Notes: generated by a model not told the origin, from the letters alone. Shown: positions 51,427 to 62,876, counted from the first letter of the stretch. The stretch is 64,000 nucleotides of DNA from Haliotis asinina (GCF_037392515.1 NC_090280.1:58460004-58524003); one strand, 5' to 3'. Translations and numbers: made by a program.

Positions 51427-52867
51427 GCCACACACTGTCATACACTGCTACCCACTGCCAAAACAGCAACACATCCCACGTTTGTTGCAGTATTGTAACC
51501 ATTTAATAATCAAGGTTTTATACAGGGCGGTATATTGTATTTACAGAATACAGAAATTGTACATCCACCGAAAACAGTCTTCATCCTTATTCTATCCAAC
51601 TTCTAGAAGGCGAATTGAAGACGTCAGGTGGGATGACGTACATATATACTGCTGCTAAGTTTAAAATGTTCAACTGGACAATTCCTTCCAACAAAGTTAC
51701 CCACCGACAAAATAGTACAAGTCGAACATTAAAACAAACATACATCAGCACGCGGGCGTATTATACTATCTACAAACTAAAACTTACAATACAAAAGACT
51801 ATCAACATTACCAGATCGCATCGCACAGACTTCTATTATTATGACGATTTCTTACTGCTACGTCCATTAACGCACGTAAACAGATAAGGCGCTCATTTTA
51901 GAAAAGCAGTTGAAAAACAATAAATACTGAACAGCCTTCATTTGTACATTTGGTCGTGAGTGTAAAACATCATCCATTAAAACTATTCAGTCACAGGACA
52001 TTTCCACTGATACACGCTGATCTGAAGTCGAAGGACGCTTGTCCCCTTTGATTTTGGGGAACCACCTCACTCTCAACTGATGTTTATACCTTGTCTGTAC
52101 TGTCTACTTTATACATTGTTCAAACGTCAGATGCCATCAAATCCTGGGAAGGGAGACACTAGAGGGGAGGACGGGGAGGACCTGGTTAGCGCAGTGTTGG
52201 GGCCTACCTTTAGAATACAGCACCACAAACTTTAAAAACACGTCATTATACTCTTGTACGTAATTGCATATGATTTTGTTCAAAAGCACGTTCTCGAAAC
52301 AATGCCCCATGACGCCGGCATAGCAATCAGGTCATCAAGCTCAGCAAATGCGTATAAGCTCCGCTCACTGATGTTTCATCTCTACCAGCCATGTCATTGC
52401 ATAAACCCCGATGCTGCGAGTTTCCAGTAGTCGTTCACCGGCGCATGCGCAATTTTTCGCAAACACCGGTTTTAAATTATTTTGTTTCGTTTTTACACAT
52501 TTCTTTTATTAAGAGGTGCTGAGGTGTTATTTTTTGTGTATTTTTACATTTTGTATTTCTAAAATTTAGTAAGAATTACATACACTGGTCACAGTTTGCC
52601 ATATTCTACTATTCGCAGTTTTGGTCAATTTAAATAATCTAAATATACCGTATTTTATATTTCGGTTTCAAATGTAACAACTTGGATCAAATGAATTATA
52701 AATGTAAACTAATATTTTTTTTCATTCAGTAATTTGCACCATTACACTGAAATGGAGTTTATTCGTATTTATTTAAGTGGTAAGAATGCATTACACTGCC
52801 CACTGAACACGTCAGCCATTTTCGTGCCTGTTCGGTCAATGTATTCTACTTATGAGAATTATTTCAA
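51427..52867. other. Non-coding stretch
   Basis: No gene recognised. GGCGCATGCGCAATTTTTCG near 52,440 resembles segments of the TTAA element to the right. Confidence 0.35.
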
Positions 52868-52901
52868 GGGTTTAGGTTTAGGGTTAGGTTTAGGGTTAGG
52901 G
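52868..52901 (+). repeat. Interstitial telomere-like repeat
   Basis: GGGTTTAGGTTTAGGGTTAG followed by GTTTAGGGTTAGGG, i.e. about five to six TTAGGG/TTTAGG units. TTAGGG is the molluscan telomere repeat. Confidence 0.75.
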
Positions 52902-53000
52902 ATCTAATCCAATTTAGTAGGTAGATGCATGAGTACCATTTGTTTTTCTTTTGCATTGTAATACTTTGTTCACAAAATGGAAGACCAAAAACGGCAAAAG

Positions 53001-54297
53001 TTAAAGGTCACATGCAACCAAAACATCAAACATAATTAAAACACAATTATCACTTATTCATGACATATAATATACATTGCTGCTTTTAAAAAAACAAATA
53101 AACAAAATTATAAGCGTACAATCGCGATTCAAAAGTGCAATATTTTGTACTTGGGCTTACTTCCCCCGAAACGAAGCCCTCGGGAGACCGAACCCAGTCA
53201 TAGCGGGTGGATATGCACTCAAGTGTAACGACGGCTTCCGATTGGCTGTTTCATTTGCTGATATGCTGAGGGTTCATTGTGTGTACAGAAAGATGATCTG
53301 TTTGATGGGCATTTTAGAAGTATAGCCAGTCACAAGAAAGTAAGAACCTTTGCAGATAACAACTTCTTTTTGTGTACTTGATGCGTCGTTTCAGTATGGA
53401 TTCATATACTGTTGTCAAACAAAATCATATACACGAAAAGAAGTCGTTATCCATGAAGAATGTATATAGAGATGTTGGGTTTGGAAAATACATGTTCTCT
53501 GAATTTGCGCTCGATCCAATAAAAAAACATGTCAGTAGAAATGGTAAACTACTACATGGCTGGAATCTGTCATTCGTCAAGTACAAAGCAGGACTTGAAA
53601 CTGACAAGAGTTTGCACCAGTTTCCGTCAGATCCAGTCATCCGAGAAAAATGAATGTACATGTAGTTTGTTTGCAACCCACAGACATAAAAACCTGTCAT
53701 GTGTATCACACGTGCCTAATTACATAATGTGGCAGACACGGGACTCGGGTGCACGAGTCATAAATCAACTCATTTTCTTTATGTCGTATAGTCTGATAGG
53801 TGTTAAGTTCAAATTGCACGTGGTCAATGATTGAAGCTGTGTATTGCATGTTGTCTTTAGCAGACAGGCAGATAGACATATAGGTGTAAATAAACCAGAC
53901 ACTGAGCTTTCTCTGTGACAGAGACTGCTTACCACAATCAACAAGCTGTTTTGCGTAACGAGTAGATTATTTACTTGTTTGTGTACACAACCAAGATTAG
54001 ACTACTGCTCACGACCTTAGACCCTGGGCATGCATACTGTTCCAAGCTCCGCGAAACTATTCACTGCGCATGCGTTATAGACGCAGCGCAGCACAGTTGT
54101 TGAAACCAGTTTCCCCCCCAGCGCTGGGGGGAATTTAGTGAAACGTTTGAACTCCGATTTCGCGGGCTTTTTTTTTCATTGCGTTTTTTTCAACTTTATA
54201 GGTTGAATTGGCATTTTTTATGATTTGTTTCGGTAAGTGCACACCGAAAGGTACCAGAATCTGCAAAGTTGTGTTTTACGTTGCATGTGACCTTTAA
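53001..54297. mobile_element. Non-autonomous TTAA-flanked DNA transposon, about 1.29 kb
   Basis: TTAA + AGGTCACATGCAAC at 53,001-53,018 is mirrored perfectly by GTTGCATGTGACCT + TTAA at 54,280-54,297, giving 14-bp terminal inverted repeats with TTAA target duplications. TTAA duplications are typical of piggyBac and Kolobok superfamilies. The AGG start fits Kolobok better than piggyBac's CCC. The interior has a short open frame (53,372-53,653) without transposase signatures and a CCCCCCAGCGCTGGGGGG palindrome at about 54,112. Probably mobilised in trans. Confidence 0.8.
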
Positions 54298-54847
54298 ATA
54301 AACGATGAAATGTTTTAATGTAGAAATGTTGGGCTAATCGGCCTTGAACTTGCATTCCAGCCACTTTCATATCTAGAGCTACATATTTTCAGTAATGATT
54401 CGAAGTCTTACTCCCCCCATCCACACACACCCGTGCCCTCACCAGATATGCCCATGTCTCACTCATTCCTTAGCGAGATCCACATTATCCTTTCTGTGTT
54501 CCCCACAACACTTCTGTGTTCTGTCACGAAAGCACCTAATGATTTTTATACAAGCACGTCATTCATGCATGCACCGTGAAATCGACGTGTGACGCCTGAC
54601 GTCAACAACCATTTTCAGTTTGAACCATATCGGCTCATTCCACAAAAATGGTATCTTGTAGATTACGGATAAGGACGATTGTGCCAAATGGTATCGGGGC
54701 CATTCGGAAACCGTCAGAAGATTGAAAGCACGAGACACCAAGTCTACACGTAACCTTCGTAATTGTCCGTAACCTATTCGATTCTTTCCGTTCATTTCCG
54801 TGACGTCACAGGAATGACTAGCTAAATTTGCACAATGTGCAACAATA
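54298..54847. other. Non-coding stretch
   Basis: Nothing recognised. Confidence 0.35.
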
Positions 54848-55060
54848 TGGGCGTAGCTCAGTCGGTTAGCTGTCGGACTAACAATCAAAAAGTCGCGGGT
54901 TCGCGTCTGACGGGTTCTCACAAACTGGTTGCCTGTCTCAATGACATGTGACCTACGGCTGAGAAGGTTCTCGCAAGAAATTGTGGTGCTGAATTCTAAA
55001 GATGCTCCAGTGTTAGGCTCGCTAAATACTATGTATGTTCTTCCTACCGCCGAATGTTAA
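54848..55060 (+). repeat. tRNA-derived SINE (third family)
   Basis: Starts with a tRNA-like head GGGCGTAGCTCAGTCGGTTA (A box) and, 45 bp on, GCGGGTTCGCGTC (B box). The acceptor and T stems do not pair properly. A non-tRNA body (GACATGTGACCTACGGCTGA, TTCTCGCAAGAAATTGTGGT) follows, so it is a SINE and not a tRNA gene. Confidence 0.6.
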
Positions 55061-55659
55061 CCATCCAAAAACACTCAGTGATAACCTTCATTAAAGTACC
55101 CCCGTAATCCAAAGTAGTATATTAGAACAACTTGTATACAGAAGTATACAGAAGGGGGCAAAATCTCAACGAGTGTGTCATGTTTTCAGATATCCGTAAT
55201 ATCATAATCATGTTTTGTGATGTCAGTCAAAGTAAACTTATCCTCTGTACTCTTCGTTACATTCCACTACTGAGTCTAACAAAACCTTATGGGAGGTCTC
55301 CTTGAGACTGACCTATCAGAACACAGCTTACCAAATCGCGAAAGTGCACATTCGCACATACCGTTTGAACTTTTTATCTCGAACAAGTACGTACCCGAAC
55401 GATTCCGAATGCTGTTTAGCGTACGCTCGCCTCTGGGTGATGCACACGGCGTACGTACCATGACAACGGTGAGTAAACAGTCGCTGAAAATAGTGTTTTT
55501 GGCAATATTCAAGGATGTTATCTTATGGCTCTTAGCTAATGGTAACCATGTGAACAGAAACCCCAAAGCATATATACTGCAGGTCAAATAACTGTGTTAT
55601 ATGCGGATTTTTGTTTGTGGAGAGATGTGACCTCAGTATTTTGTATATTTCGTACATCA
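55061..55659. other. Non-coding stretch
   Basis: Two antiparallel open frames of about 100 codons at 55,276-55,591 have no domain features. At most one could be real and I support neither. Confidence 0.3.
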
Positions 55660-55885
55660 AAACTCGCCCCGTCAGGAGTCAAGATATCAATCCCATGGAA
55701 TATGTTTGGGACATTACTCCTTGCCGAATACACCTGAGAGGTGTTCCAGTATATGATCATGGCACTGCCCGCAATCAAGAATCAAACGCATTGCCGCAAC
55801 GTCAAATTCAACGTAAAGTCTGTGGACGTTATTACAGTTGAAAGACGTTACACCATGTATTGACATTGTTCTCGGTGTTTGACGC
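55660..55885 (+). pseudogene. Tc1-like transposase C-terminal fragment
   Basis: Plus frame reads SQDINPMEYVWDI, equivalent to the 'SPDLNPIEHVWD' box containing the third catalytic acid. It is followed by RNQESNALPQRQIQRKV, equivalent to the C-terminal '(I)PQ..I..LV.SM..R' region. N-terminal domains are missing. A third, independent Tc1-type relic in the window. Confidence 0.7.
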
Positions 55886-57029
55886 GTATGTTATTTGCTG
55901 AGGAATGTATACCAGAATCTTTAAGATGACCGCACTTGTTGTCATACAACTACACTCATCAGAACCAGAAAGTGAGTCAGTTTATTTGTATTGTATACAG
56001 CTATAAATGAACTAAGGGTTTTCGGCCCTTTTGCGTTTACATTTGCCTTTTTATTATTCCCCTAGTGACAATATATCCGGTAGCTTAAGTTGAGTCTTAG
56101 ACCTATTCCTTTGGTATAGTTATTTCACTATAAAAAAATGAGCATGTTGCGATACTTCTTTCTACGTGTAAATATGGGGCACGGAGGCTCTCCTATCACC
56201 ATCGCGCTCAACGTCTTCGCTATCTAGAAGTACCCTCTTTGCTGTATAGGCATTACCTTCTAAATTCATGCACTCATTACTCATGTAAAATTTCGTGCAT
56301 TAAAGTCTATTTGTGGACAAGTTATACACGTTTGAAACTTTTCGAAACAGATTTCTCGTTTATGCGTTTCTTATTTTGGATAGTATATCATAATGATAAC
56401 TGTCCATTTGTATGGCGTTTTCCAAATATCACTTTCAAAGCCGATCTGTCTTTGAGGTGTTGGATGGTTAAGTGATATCTCATTCTACCTGGTTTCCATC
56501 CACTGCTGGTCGAGAGAGGCAGATCTCGAACAAATTCATCAGCGTTGGACAGGAGTGTACTATGAAACTGTGTCAGTAGCCACATTATCGAACAAAGTGA
56601 CCAGTTCGAGGATATCACCTGATGTTTCTGCCGATGTGGCCTGAATTATAACAATATTTCAGTTTGTTACAGCCTGTCAGCTCAGTATCGACGAAATGTC
56701 CAAAGTGATTAATGTGCCTGGTGCTAGGATGCGAACTTATGATTATAGTCATTTGGAGTGACTAAGAGACATAACTCTGCACAGCAAATCGACCCCGCCT
56801 TCAATGACAGGGGTACAGTGTGCCGTGATTACAATGAATAGTTGCCCTAATAATTTGGGTTGCTGCTAGAACACACTTAAATGTCTAAATACATAAACAA
56901 TAAAGCAACAAAGAAAGATTTGCATTAAGTTCAAGAAGAGCAGCCTCATTGCCATTTCGAGCACTACTTCATTTCAAAAACCAGTGGAAGTACCGAAAGA
57001 TCAGTGAAGTCTGAAATGGAGTATAACAT
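55886..57029. other. Non-coding stretch
   Basis: 56,405-56,447 is shared with 49,477-49,520 (see the CGACA repeat). No gene recognised. Confidence 0.35.
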
Positions 57030-57480
57030 TTTCTGAGCATGCGCAGATTAATTGACTTTCTCGGCATGTGCACCGGTAACAGAAAAGGGCGACAAAATAT
57101 ATGTCGCATTGTCGCGTGCCGCGTTTTAGTTAATGTGTTAATGTACATACTATCCTCAACATTTTGATAAAGCGCGACAATGCGACAACGCAACGTTTTG
57201 ATGAAATGTCGTGTTGTCGCACTGTGGCGTGTCGCGTCTTAGTGAATTTTCACACATCTTAGATAGGGCGACAATGCTACAACGCGTGTCGCGTGTCGCA
57301 CTTAGTGGGAAAATGATTATTCAAAACGCGACAAGCGACACGCGACACGCGACACGCGACACGCGACACGTGACACGCGACAATACGACAAATAGGCGAA
57401 ATGTCGCTTGTCGAATTGTCACGCTTTGGTTAATTTTTCCTTTAAGTTATATTTCAAAGGGAAACAACGCGACAATGTCC
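57030..57480 (+). repeat. CGACA-rich dispersed repeat, copy 3, with (CGACACG)n array
   Basis: Contains GGGCGACAAAATATATGTCG, CACACATCTTAGATAGGGCG and CATTGTCGCGTGCCGCGTTT. At 57,331-57,392 there is a tandem run of GACACGC units. GCATGCGCA-type palindromes occur near its left end and also near copy 1. Confidence 0.75.
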
Positions 57481-57504
57481 CTTCTTGGATTCCGTGGATA
57501 ACGC

Positions 57505-57641
57505 ATGTACTGCATAACAAAAATAAAACAAAACAAAACGAAAAAACGAAAACAAAAAGAAAACACAACAAAACAAACATCCACATCATTTTCCGACAGA
57601 GAGAGAGAGAGAGAGGAGGGAGGGAGAGAGAGAGAGAGAGT

Positions 57642-57689
<48 letters not shown>

Positions 57690-57690
57690 T
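57505..57690. repeat. A-rich tract and (GA)n microsatellite
   Basis: AACAAAAC/GAAAAC-type A-rich sequence is followed by a GA run of about 90 bp with a few G/T interruptions. Confidence 0.9.
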
Positions 57691-57926
57691 TTGTATTGTG
57701 ACATGTTTGTAAAGCAAAAAAAAAAATAAATGTGACAACTGAAAAATGTGTAACGTGAACACCATTACGACTGGACTCTGTCTATCTGGCATACAAATCA
57801 ACCCTGAATACCTGTTTGCATTAGAACACTGTCGATAATGAATACTGTCTACCAAAAAATACTATCAACTCTTGACACACTCTGTCGTAGAACACTATCA
57901 ACACTGAACACAGTCTGCCGCAGACC

Positions 57927-58037
57927 CGTGAAGATGGATACTAATGATGTTGATCATGGGATTGTCTGGTTCAGACTCAATCATTTACAGACCGAAACGA
58001 TATTGCTGACTGTGGCGTAAAACTAAACTCACTCTAA
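57927..58037 (+). repeat. SINE family A, internally deleted
   Basis: CCCGTGAAGATGGATACTAA (head) jumps directly to GTTGATCATGGGATTGTCTG, then TTCAGACTCAATCATTTACA and GGCGTAAAACTAAACTCACT. The middle core is missing. Confidence 0.7.
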
Positions 58038-59618
58038 CGTCTACACAACAACAACGCCGTGCACTTTTTTCACATAGTCTGTTCCATAATGAGGCATATG
58101 TATATATATAGCTAGGTCTGCACGCATAGGTATTGTTAGACATGATTTATAGCTTTCAAATCCCTTCACGGTTGGATGCAGTTGAGACATGTCGGTCAAG
58201 GTATCAAGTTGTAATACCAGCCTCATGCAATCATTGACTTCCGACCTATCTAAGTGACGTCCTATTCCAAGCCAGTATACCTGACAAAGGTACGTTCACC
58301 GGTCTCTGTATTACTGTACGTCAGGGGCGTAAATATATAGTTTTGCAACCTATCGGCCTTACATGCGCAAAATGGCTTGCTACGCTCCTGTGAGTGTGAT
58401 ACACTGTATCTGCACATGTCACCATGCTCCCGAACATTTGTTTGTAATATAATCAGGCAGTGGCCTAATTTAGAGTCCACAGCAGCGGGTGAACATGGGT
58501 ATGAGTGTATGTAGACCATTTGAAAATGTCTACCTTTCACTTAAATGCTTTGATACATGTGCTACTGTGTCAGACGCTTTATCCATTGTGAATAGGGACA
58601 GAAATGTCTTTAGCAGACCTTTTTAAGGAGCAACTAACGGGATCGAGTGATTGGGGAGCTGCTCTGATTCACGCATGAATTGGTATCGTAACTGCGCAGA
58701 TCGCGGCTCATAATGTTAAACATATATTTATAGAGCAGCGTACACATATACGGTTACCTCACAATCCCATGTAAACCTGAAAAGGTTTAGTAACAGGGTA
58801 GTATATTTTGTAGAGGATTGGGTGTTACGTTTCGAGGCATGTACCAATAGTGTCATGACGTAAAGCAGATTTATGGCGTTACAATACTTTCCGACACGTA
58901 CCTATGAGATCAACATAGAATTTACAAGAAATTGTTTGTGGACACTGTATTGTTTCGTCGATACTTGAACTAGAACGAGTATGTGACTAGCCAATAGTCG
59001 ACGCCGTTATGCTGTTACGTCAACAGTGAATCATAAACACACAAATTGATCGACATGTCCCAGGTGCTGTATCTATTGTGATAGTTATGATACCAGCCTC
59101 CACAGAACAGAACAAACTGAATATTACATGTGCTCTTAAACATTGTCAAACTTCCGTATTCTTACCATTTAATATTTTAAAATATCTACCCCTTAAGAAT
59201 ATTCTCAAGGTTGCTCTGTGCCCATGGAAATTTTGTGGCCACTGCAGTGGCGTCTTCTCTCCAATATTTTTTCTGTCCATAGTGTTACTGTGTGATGATT
59301 GTCTTCAGTGTAATATTGCCAATAATGTATGATTATCTATACTACAATACTGCCAACACTGTGTGAGGTTCAGAACAGGCATTATCCACAGGACAACACC
59401 GTTGAAACTACTTTAAGGGCCGATTTCGACACTAGACGTCACCGATTGGTTACAACCCGACCTCTTTCACTCTTGTGTCATAGGAGTCGTTAAATTTTGG
59501 ATTCTGTCACGCAGGTCTACCGTGACGAGACTATGTTACCCACCGCTCAGAAGTTATCCTATTATTAGGACACATAATATACATTTTCGAAAGCTGTAGA
59601 CAGACTTTTTTGTTTCAG
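58038..59618. other. Non-coding stretch / possible intron
   Basis: A degraded family A core is at about 58,635-58,735 (CAACTAACGGGATCGAGTGA, GTAACTGCGCAGATCGCGGC). Nothing else supported. Confidence 0.35.
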
Positions 59619-60081
59619 AAATCTTTTGAGGAGGTATTCAAACACTGATATACAATGGAAAAGACAAACTGCGGTGAAGTTACTGAGCTTGTTAGACTTA
59701 TTCTATGCAACCAGAAACGTATAGCGGACATGATGGATGTTCTTGTGAACAGAATTTCCTCAATGATGGCGAATGTCGTGGCTTCAGATGAACAACAGGT
59801 GGCCTGGAGAAGTCACCAGCGAGACAGTCCAAGCCAACTACATCATCAAATGGAGGAGCTCAGGAGTCAATTAGGTGAACTAGAACAGAGGGTTGCCGCA
59901 CTGGAGATCAGTCAAACACATCCGGATTGGAACAAGACATCCCGGAGAATAGACATGGAAGTAGGGGAGCACCTTGACGGCACCCTTCCTGAAGACTTGT
60001 CAGAAGCAATGTCGAAATGGTGCAGTTTAGATTCCCTCGAGAGGATGGAAAGTCCCACAGAGTCCTTGAATCAGCAAAAAG
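59619..60081 (+). CDS. Probable host exon encoding a coiled-coil protein N-terminus
   Basis: A plausible acceptor (TTTTTTGTTTCAG, ending 59,618) and donor (CAAAAAG|GTATTT at 60,081/60,082) bound an exon. An ATG at 59,655 opens a frame of 142 codons to the donor. The product begins MEKTNCGEVTELVRLILCNQ. It has a strong coiled coil (HHQMEELRSQLGELEQRVAA, about residues 57-80) and an acidic, Ser-rich end. No known domain is recognised. Base composition is less AT-rich than its surroundings, supporting coding. Following exons are uncertain. Candidates at 60,801, 61,268 and 62,206 do not join it in phase. Confidence 0.5.
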
Positions 60082-60399
60082 GTATTTGTACTTTGCAGAC
60101 AGACACACGACGAATCATCATGAATATATATGCATGGATATCTAGTGTAACTTAATACTCACCTATGTGGCTTGTCGATGTAAAGAAGCAGTGTCAGTAC
60201 TTTTTCAGTGAAAAATTAAATTAACGTTTCACGCTACACCGTTTTGACATGTTTAATGTGTGTTTTCTGTTCTATTGAACCAAGAATACCTAGCATCTAG
60301 TATCAAAGATAAACGTTTATTTTCACTTTCAATTGTCTCCATGATGAGAAGCATCTTAGTTAACCCAGATAACATCTGTTTGAAATAAAATCAACAAGT

Positions 60400-60480
60400 G
60401 GGGTCGGGTGGTCGGGTGGTCGGGTGGTCGGGTGGTCGGGTGGTCGGGTCGCTATCATGGTTGATACTTGCAACCATGCC
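60400..60480 (+). repeat. 9-bp repeat GGTCGGGTG inside a SINE family A remnant
   Basis: GGGTCGGGTGGTCGGGTGGT... contains about six GGTCGGGTG units followed by CGGGTCGCTATCATGGTTGA. The unit equals part of the family A core (GATCGGGTGGTCAGGCTCGC), so the array grew out of a SINE. Confidence 0.8.
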
Positions 60481-60639
60481 TAGATTATCCAGATCCATTC
60501 ATGAGGTCTTAGTGGTTCTGTTGTAATATGAAGCTGACCTTCGATACTCAGACATACTTTAACCTTGTCTGATAAAATTATGCTTCTTTAAGTTCCACTG
60601 AATGAGGTTTCGTGGTGCTACATGAGTTTAGGAAACACG

Positions 60640-60775
60640 CTTTGACATACTCCACGCACTGGCCGTTGCTGGTTCGAACCATTACTCCTTACTGAGGGAA
60701 TGAGTTGGGTTTTATGACGCTCTTAGCAAACTTCCAGTACATCACTGCGAGGGACATCAGACATTGTACCCATGT
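60640..60775 (-). repeat. SINE family B copy, diverged
   Basis: GCTGGTTCGAACC (B box region) and, further right, the minus-strand tail GAGTTGGGTTTTATGACGCT, CTTAGCAAACTTCCAGTACA and GAGGGACATCAGACATTGTA. The ordering appears rearranged or the copy is chimaeric. Confidence 0.5.
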
Positions 60776-60800
60776 TTGTTCCTAGAAGAACCAATTTCAG

Positions 60801-60959
60801 ATTTAGCAGAGTGGTAGCACTCATTCTTCTGACATCGTACTGCATGATACTATTCAAACTGGTAAAAGAAAATAATCACTTAAACCTGGACTTGACCGAG
60901 ATTTTACAGACGTTATCGACAAATTACTTCACTGGAAACAATCGCCGACACTCTGCGAG
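60801..60959 (+). CDS. Candidate exon with one transmembrane segment
   Basis: A CAATTTCAG acceptor and GCGAG|GTAAAA donor bound 159 bp (phase-symmetrical). It encodes SRVVALILLTSYCMILFKLV (a hydrophobic helix) followed by a polar tail ending RRHSAR. The phase does not match the preceding coiled-coil exon, so linkage is unproven. It could be a chance ORF beside a SINE tail. Confidence 0.25.
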
Positions 60960-61267
60960 GTAAAACGCAACTGAACGTAACTATTCATATCCGTAAGAAA
61001 TTCATGTCCATTTCTTGTTCTTTCATTCATTTTATACACAATGAGGCCTTGATAAAGATTTTTGTTGCCTGTCTGTTCAGTCAACACAATCTGTATTAGC
61101 CGTCGACCTCGTCCTCCCTGAAAACAATGGAGTTGCTTTGAAAATTAAGCTAAGAAAATTAAGCTCATTCTGTAGCACCGCTCTGGATGCTGTTACATTT
61201 TGAGGCTTCCACATATGTACAACAAGTCAACGCACTAAGTCATATAATTCTTCTCCGGTTGTTTCAG

Positions 61268-61384
61268 GTGTTTGTCATTTTAAGGCTGTCTCTCTTGCCA
61301 TATTGTTTGCTAACCGCCTGGCTGCCTCAGAAACACAATGTAATCGGGAAGAAAGACACGGACATCCTATTGAAGAAAAGCCAG
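61268..61384 (+). CDS. Candidate exon, weak
   Basis: GTTGTTTCAG acceptor and AAGCCAG|GTAACG donor bound 117 bp (39 codons, phase 0) encoding a hydrophobic N-terminal half and a basic tail (KKDTDILLKKSQ). Signals are good but phase joins to neighbours fail. Low confidence. Confidence 0.2.
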
Positions 61385-62205
61385 GTAACGTTTAAATTGA
61401 TATTATTGATATTATCGTGGTATAAACATCATGTCCCGACGATGGTCGTTTCTGAGTTTATAAATTCACGTAGAAACGAAAGTATACATTTGGTGTATGG
61501 GGATTCTGAAAAATACAAATGTTTATAACTGTTTTGGTTGTCACTGACAAGTCACAAAACGTGTGTACAGGTATATATTGGCAAAACGCAATAAATATCG
61601 CGACGTTACCATCGCCTCAGTTCCCCACGGCACGTACCTCAATATCGGTGTGGTGATGTGAATTGTACACCATGCGCTTCTGTCAAGAAGAGGTGAATAT
61701 ATAATATAATTACTCATCAGAAGTTTAGACAAACTTACATAGCACTCGCTATATGTTACATGGAAGATTGATTTCTCCACAAACGTGGGTGAACCAACTG
61801 AAAACCTTTCTCAGAAGAATTGCACGAGTATCATGCATTAAGTTGCTGAAAGGCATATACAAATATCCTGCATGTGAACAGCTGCGTTTTGGTGTAAAGG
61901 TTGGCTAAGAATTCGCCAATGTTCAGTGATTTTTCAATTCATCTATTGAACTCATGATGATGCTCTTTTCAACCTTATAACATTTGTTTTACAATACACC
62001 TGTTCATGTGTAAACGGAATGGAATATTTTGCATGATTTACCTTAGAACAGTTGTCTCTGGTAAGTGGCTACATTTACACAAGTGAGTCTGAACTTTTCA
62101 TGAATTGAATAGTTGAAGACAAATATTGAAATATACTTCGGCATCTCGGTAGTGTTTCGCCATTGCAATATATTTCAGTACTATTCTAACATGTAACATG
62201 TAAAG

Positions 62206-62346
62206 ATGGACGAGCTGTTACAAAAACTGGCTGATATTGTTTCAGGTGGTGATCATTTAAGAGTGACAGCATTGGCCATAGTATTCATGGTCAAGTTGAT
62301 GAAAGCTCTGGATCTGCCTCTTGTGCTGGACATTCAAAGGAAATGA
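62206..62346 (+). CDS. Short open frame, 46 codons, possible last exon
   Basis: Reads MDELLQKLADIVSGGDHLRV then TALAIVFMVKLMKALDLPLV to a TGA. The amphipathic composition looks protein-like. It lies about 30 bp before the foldback element. No homologue recognised. The GTTTCAG inside it could also act as an acceptor. Confidence 0.25.
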   Translation: MDELLQKLADIVSGGDHLRVTALAIVFMVKLMKALDLPLVLDIQRK

Positions 62347-62376
62347 TTACACGATGCCATTTAGAAAGTGGTCAAA

Positions 62377-62653
62377 TGCAACATATGTCATATTTGGGAT
62401 TTCACTTTCTTAGTAAAGTACAAATTCTAGTACTTTTTTCGGTTGAGTCCCATCCGGGATTCGAACCCGCACCCTCAGAGTCAGGCACCTAATCGCCAGC
62501 ACACAAAGTCAGCCGCCTAGCCCGCTCAGCCACCGCGACTTCCACAAAAATGAAAGTCGGACAACTGGTAGTTTAGACTGCGTACTTTGTGTACTTTTTG
62601 TAGAATTTGTACTTTACTAAGAAAGTGAAATCCCAAATATGACATATGTTGCA
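62377..62653. repeat. Foldback: perfect 53-bp inverted repeat around a tRNA-like loop
   Basis: 62,377-62,429 is the exact reverse complement of 62,601-62,653. The 171-bp spacer contains, on the minus strand, GTCGCGGTGGCTGAGCGGGC (A box), ...GTGCGGGTTCGAATCCCGG (B box), i.e. a tRNA-Leu/Ser-like sequence with a long variable region, plus a small hairpin (GACTTCC...GAAAGTC). The acceptor stem mispairs, so it is unlikely to be a working tRNA. Confidence 0.85.
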
Positions 62654-62876
62654 TTCAAAGGGAAGTAACTCCAGGCTCGCACAGGGAGCCGCCCGACCGT
62701 GTGCTGCCATGTCGTTAGATATGCAGAAGCTATGATTTTATGAGAGCTTAGTGGAACTGAATCTGTGGAACAATGAACAATGACCAATGTCTTCTTGAAA
62801 CTTTGTGGCGATGGTTCCATGAAGGACACATAGCACTGTTAAACAATTACTGTGAAGTTACTAATTTTAAAATACT

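Noticed and set aside
51000..51506. Possible CRISPR-like array or repeat protein
   Set aside because: Contiguous 42-bp tandem units without unique spacers in a eukaryotic context. A minisatellite.
54848..54922. tRNA gene
   Set aside because: A and B boxes are present but the acceptor and T-arm stems do not pair and a SINE body follows.
55276..55591. Two antiparallel frames of about 100 codons
   Set aside because: Mutual shadows with no recognisable protein features.
60801..62346. A multi-exon gene joining 59,619-60,081 with later exon-like ORFs
   Set aside because: Splice phases do not agree (phase 1 out, phase 2 in, then phase 0), so I left them as separate low-confidence candidates.
62460..62545. 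tRNA-Leu/Ser gene on the minus strand
   Set aside because: Acceptor stem mispairs at several positions and it is enclosed in an inverted repeat. More likely a tRNA-derived repeat.
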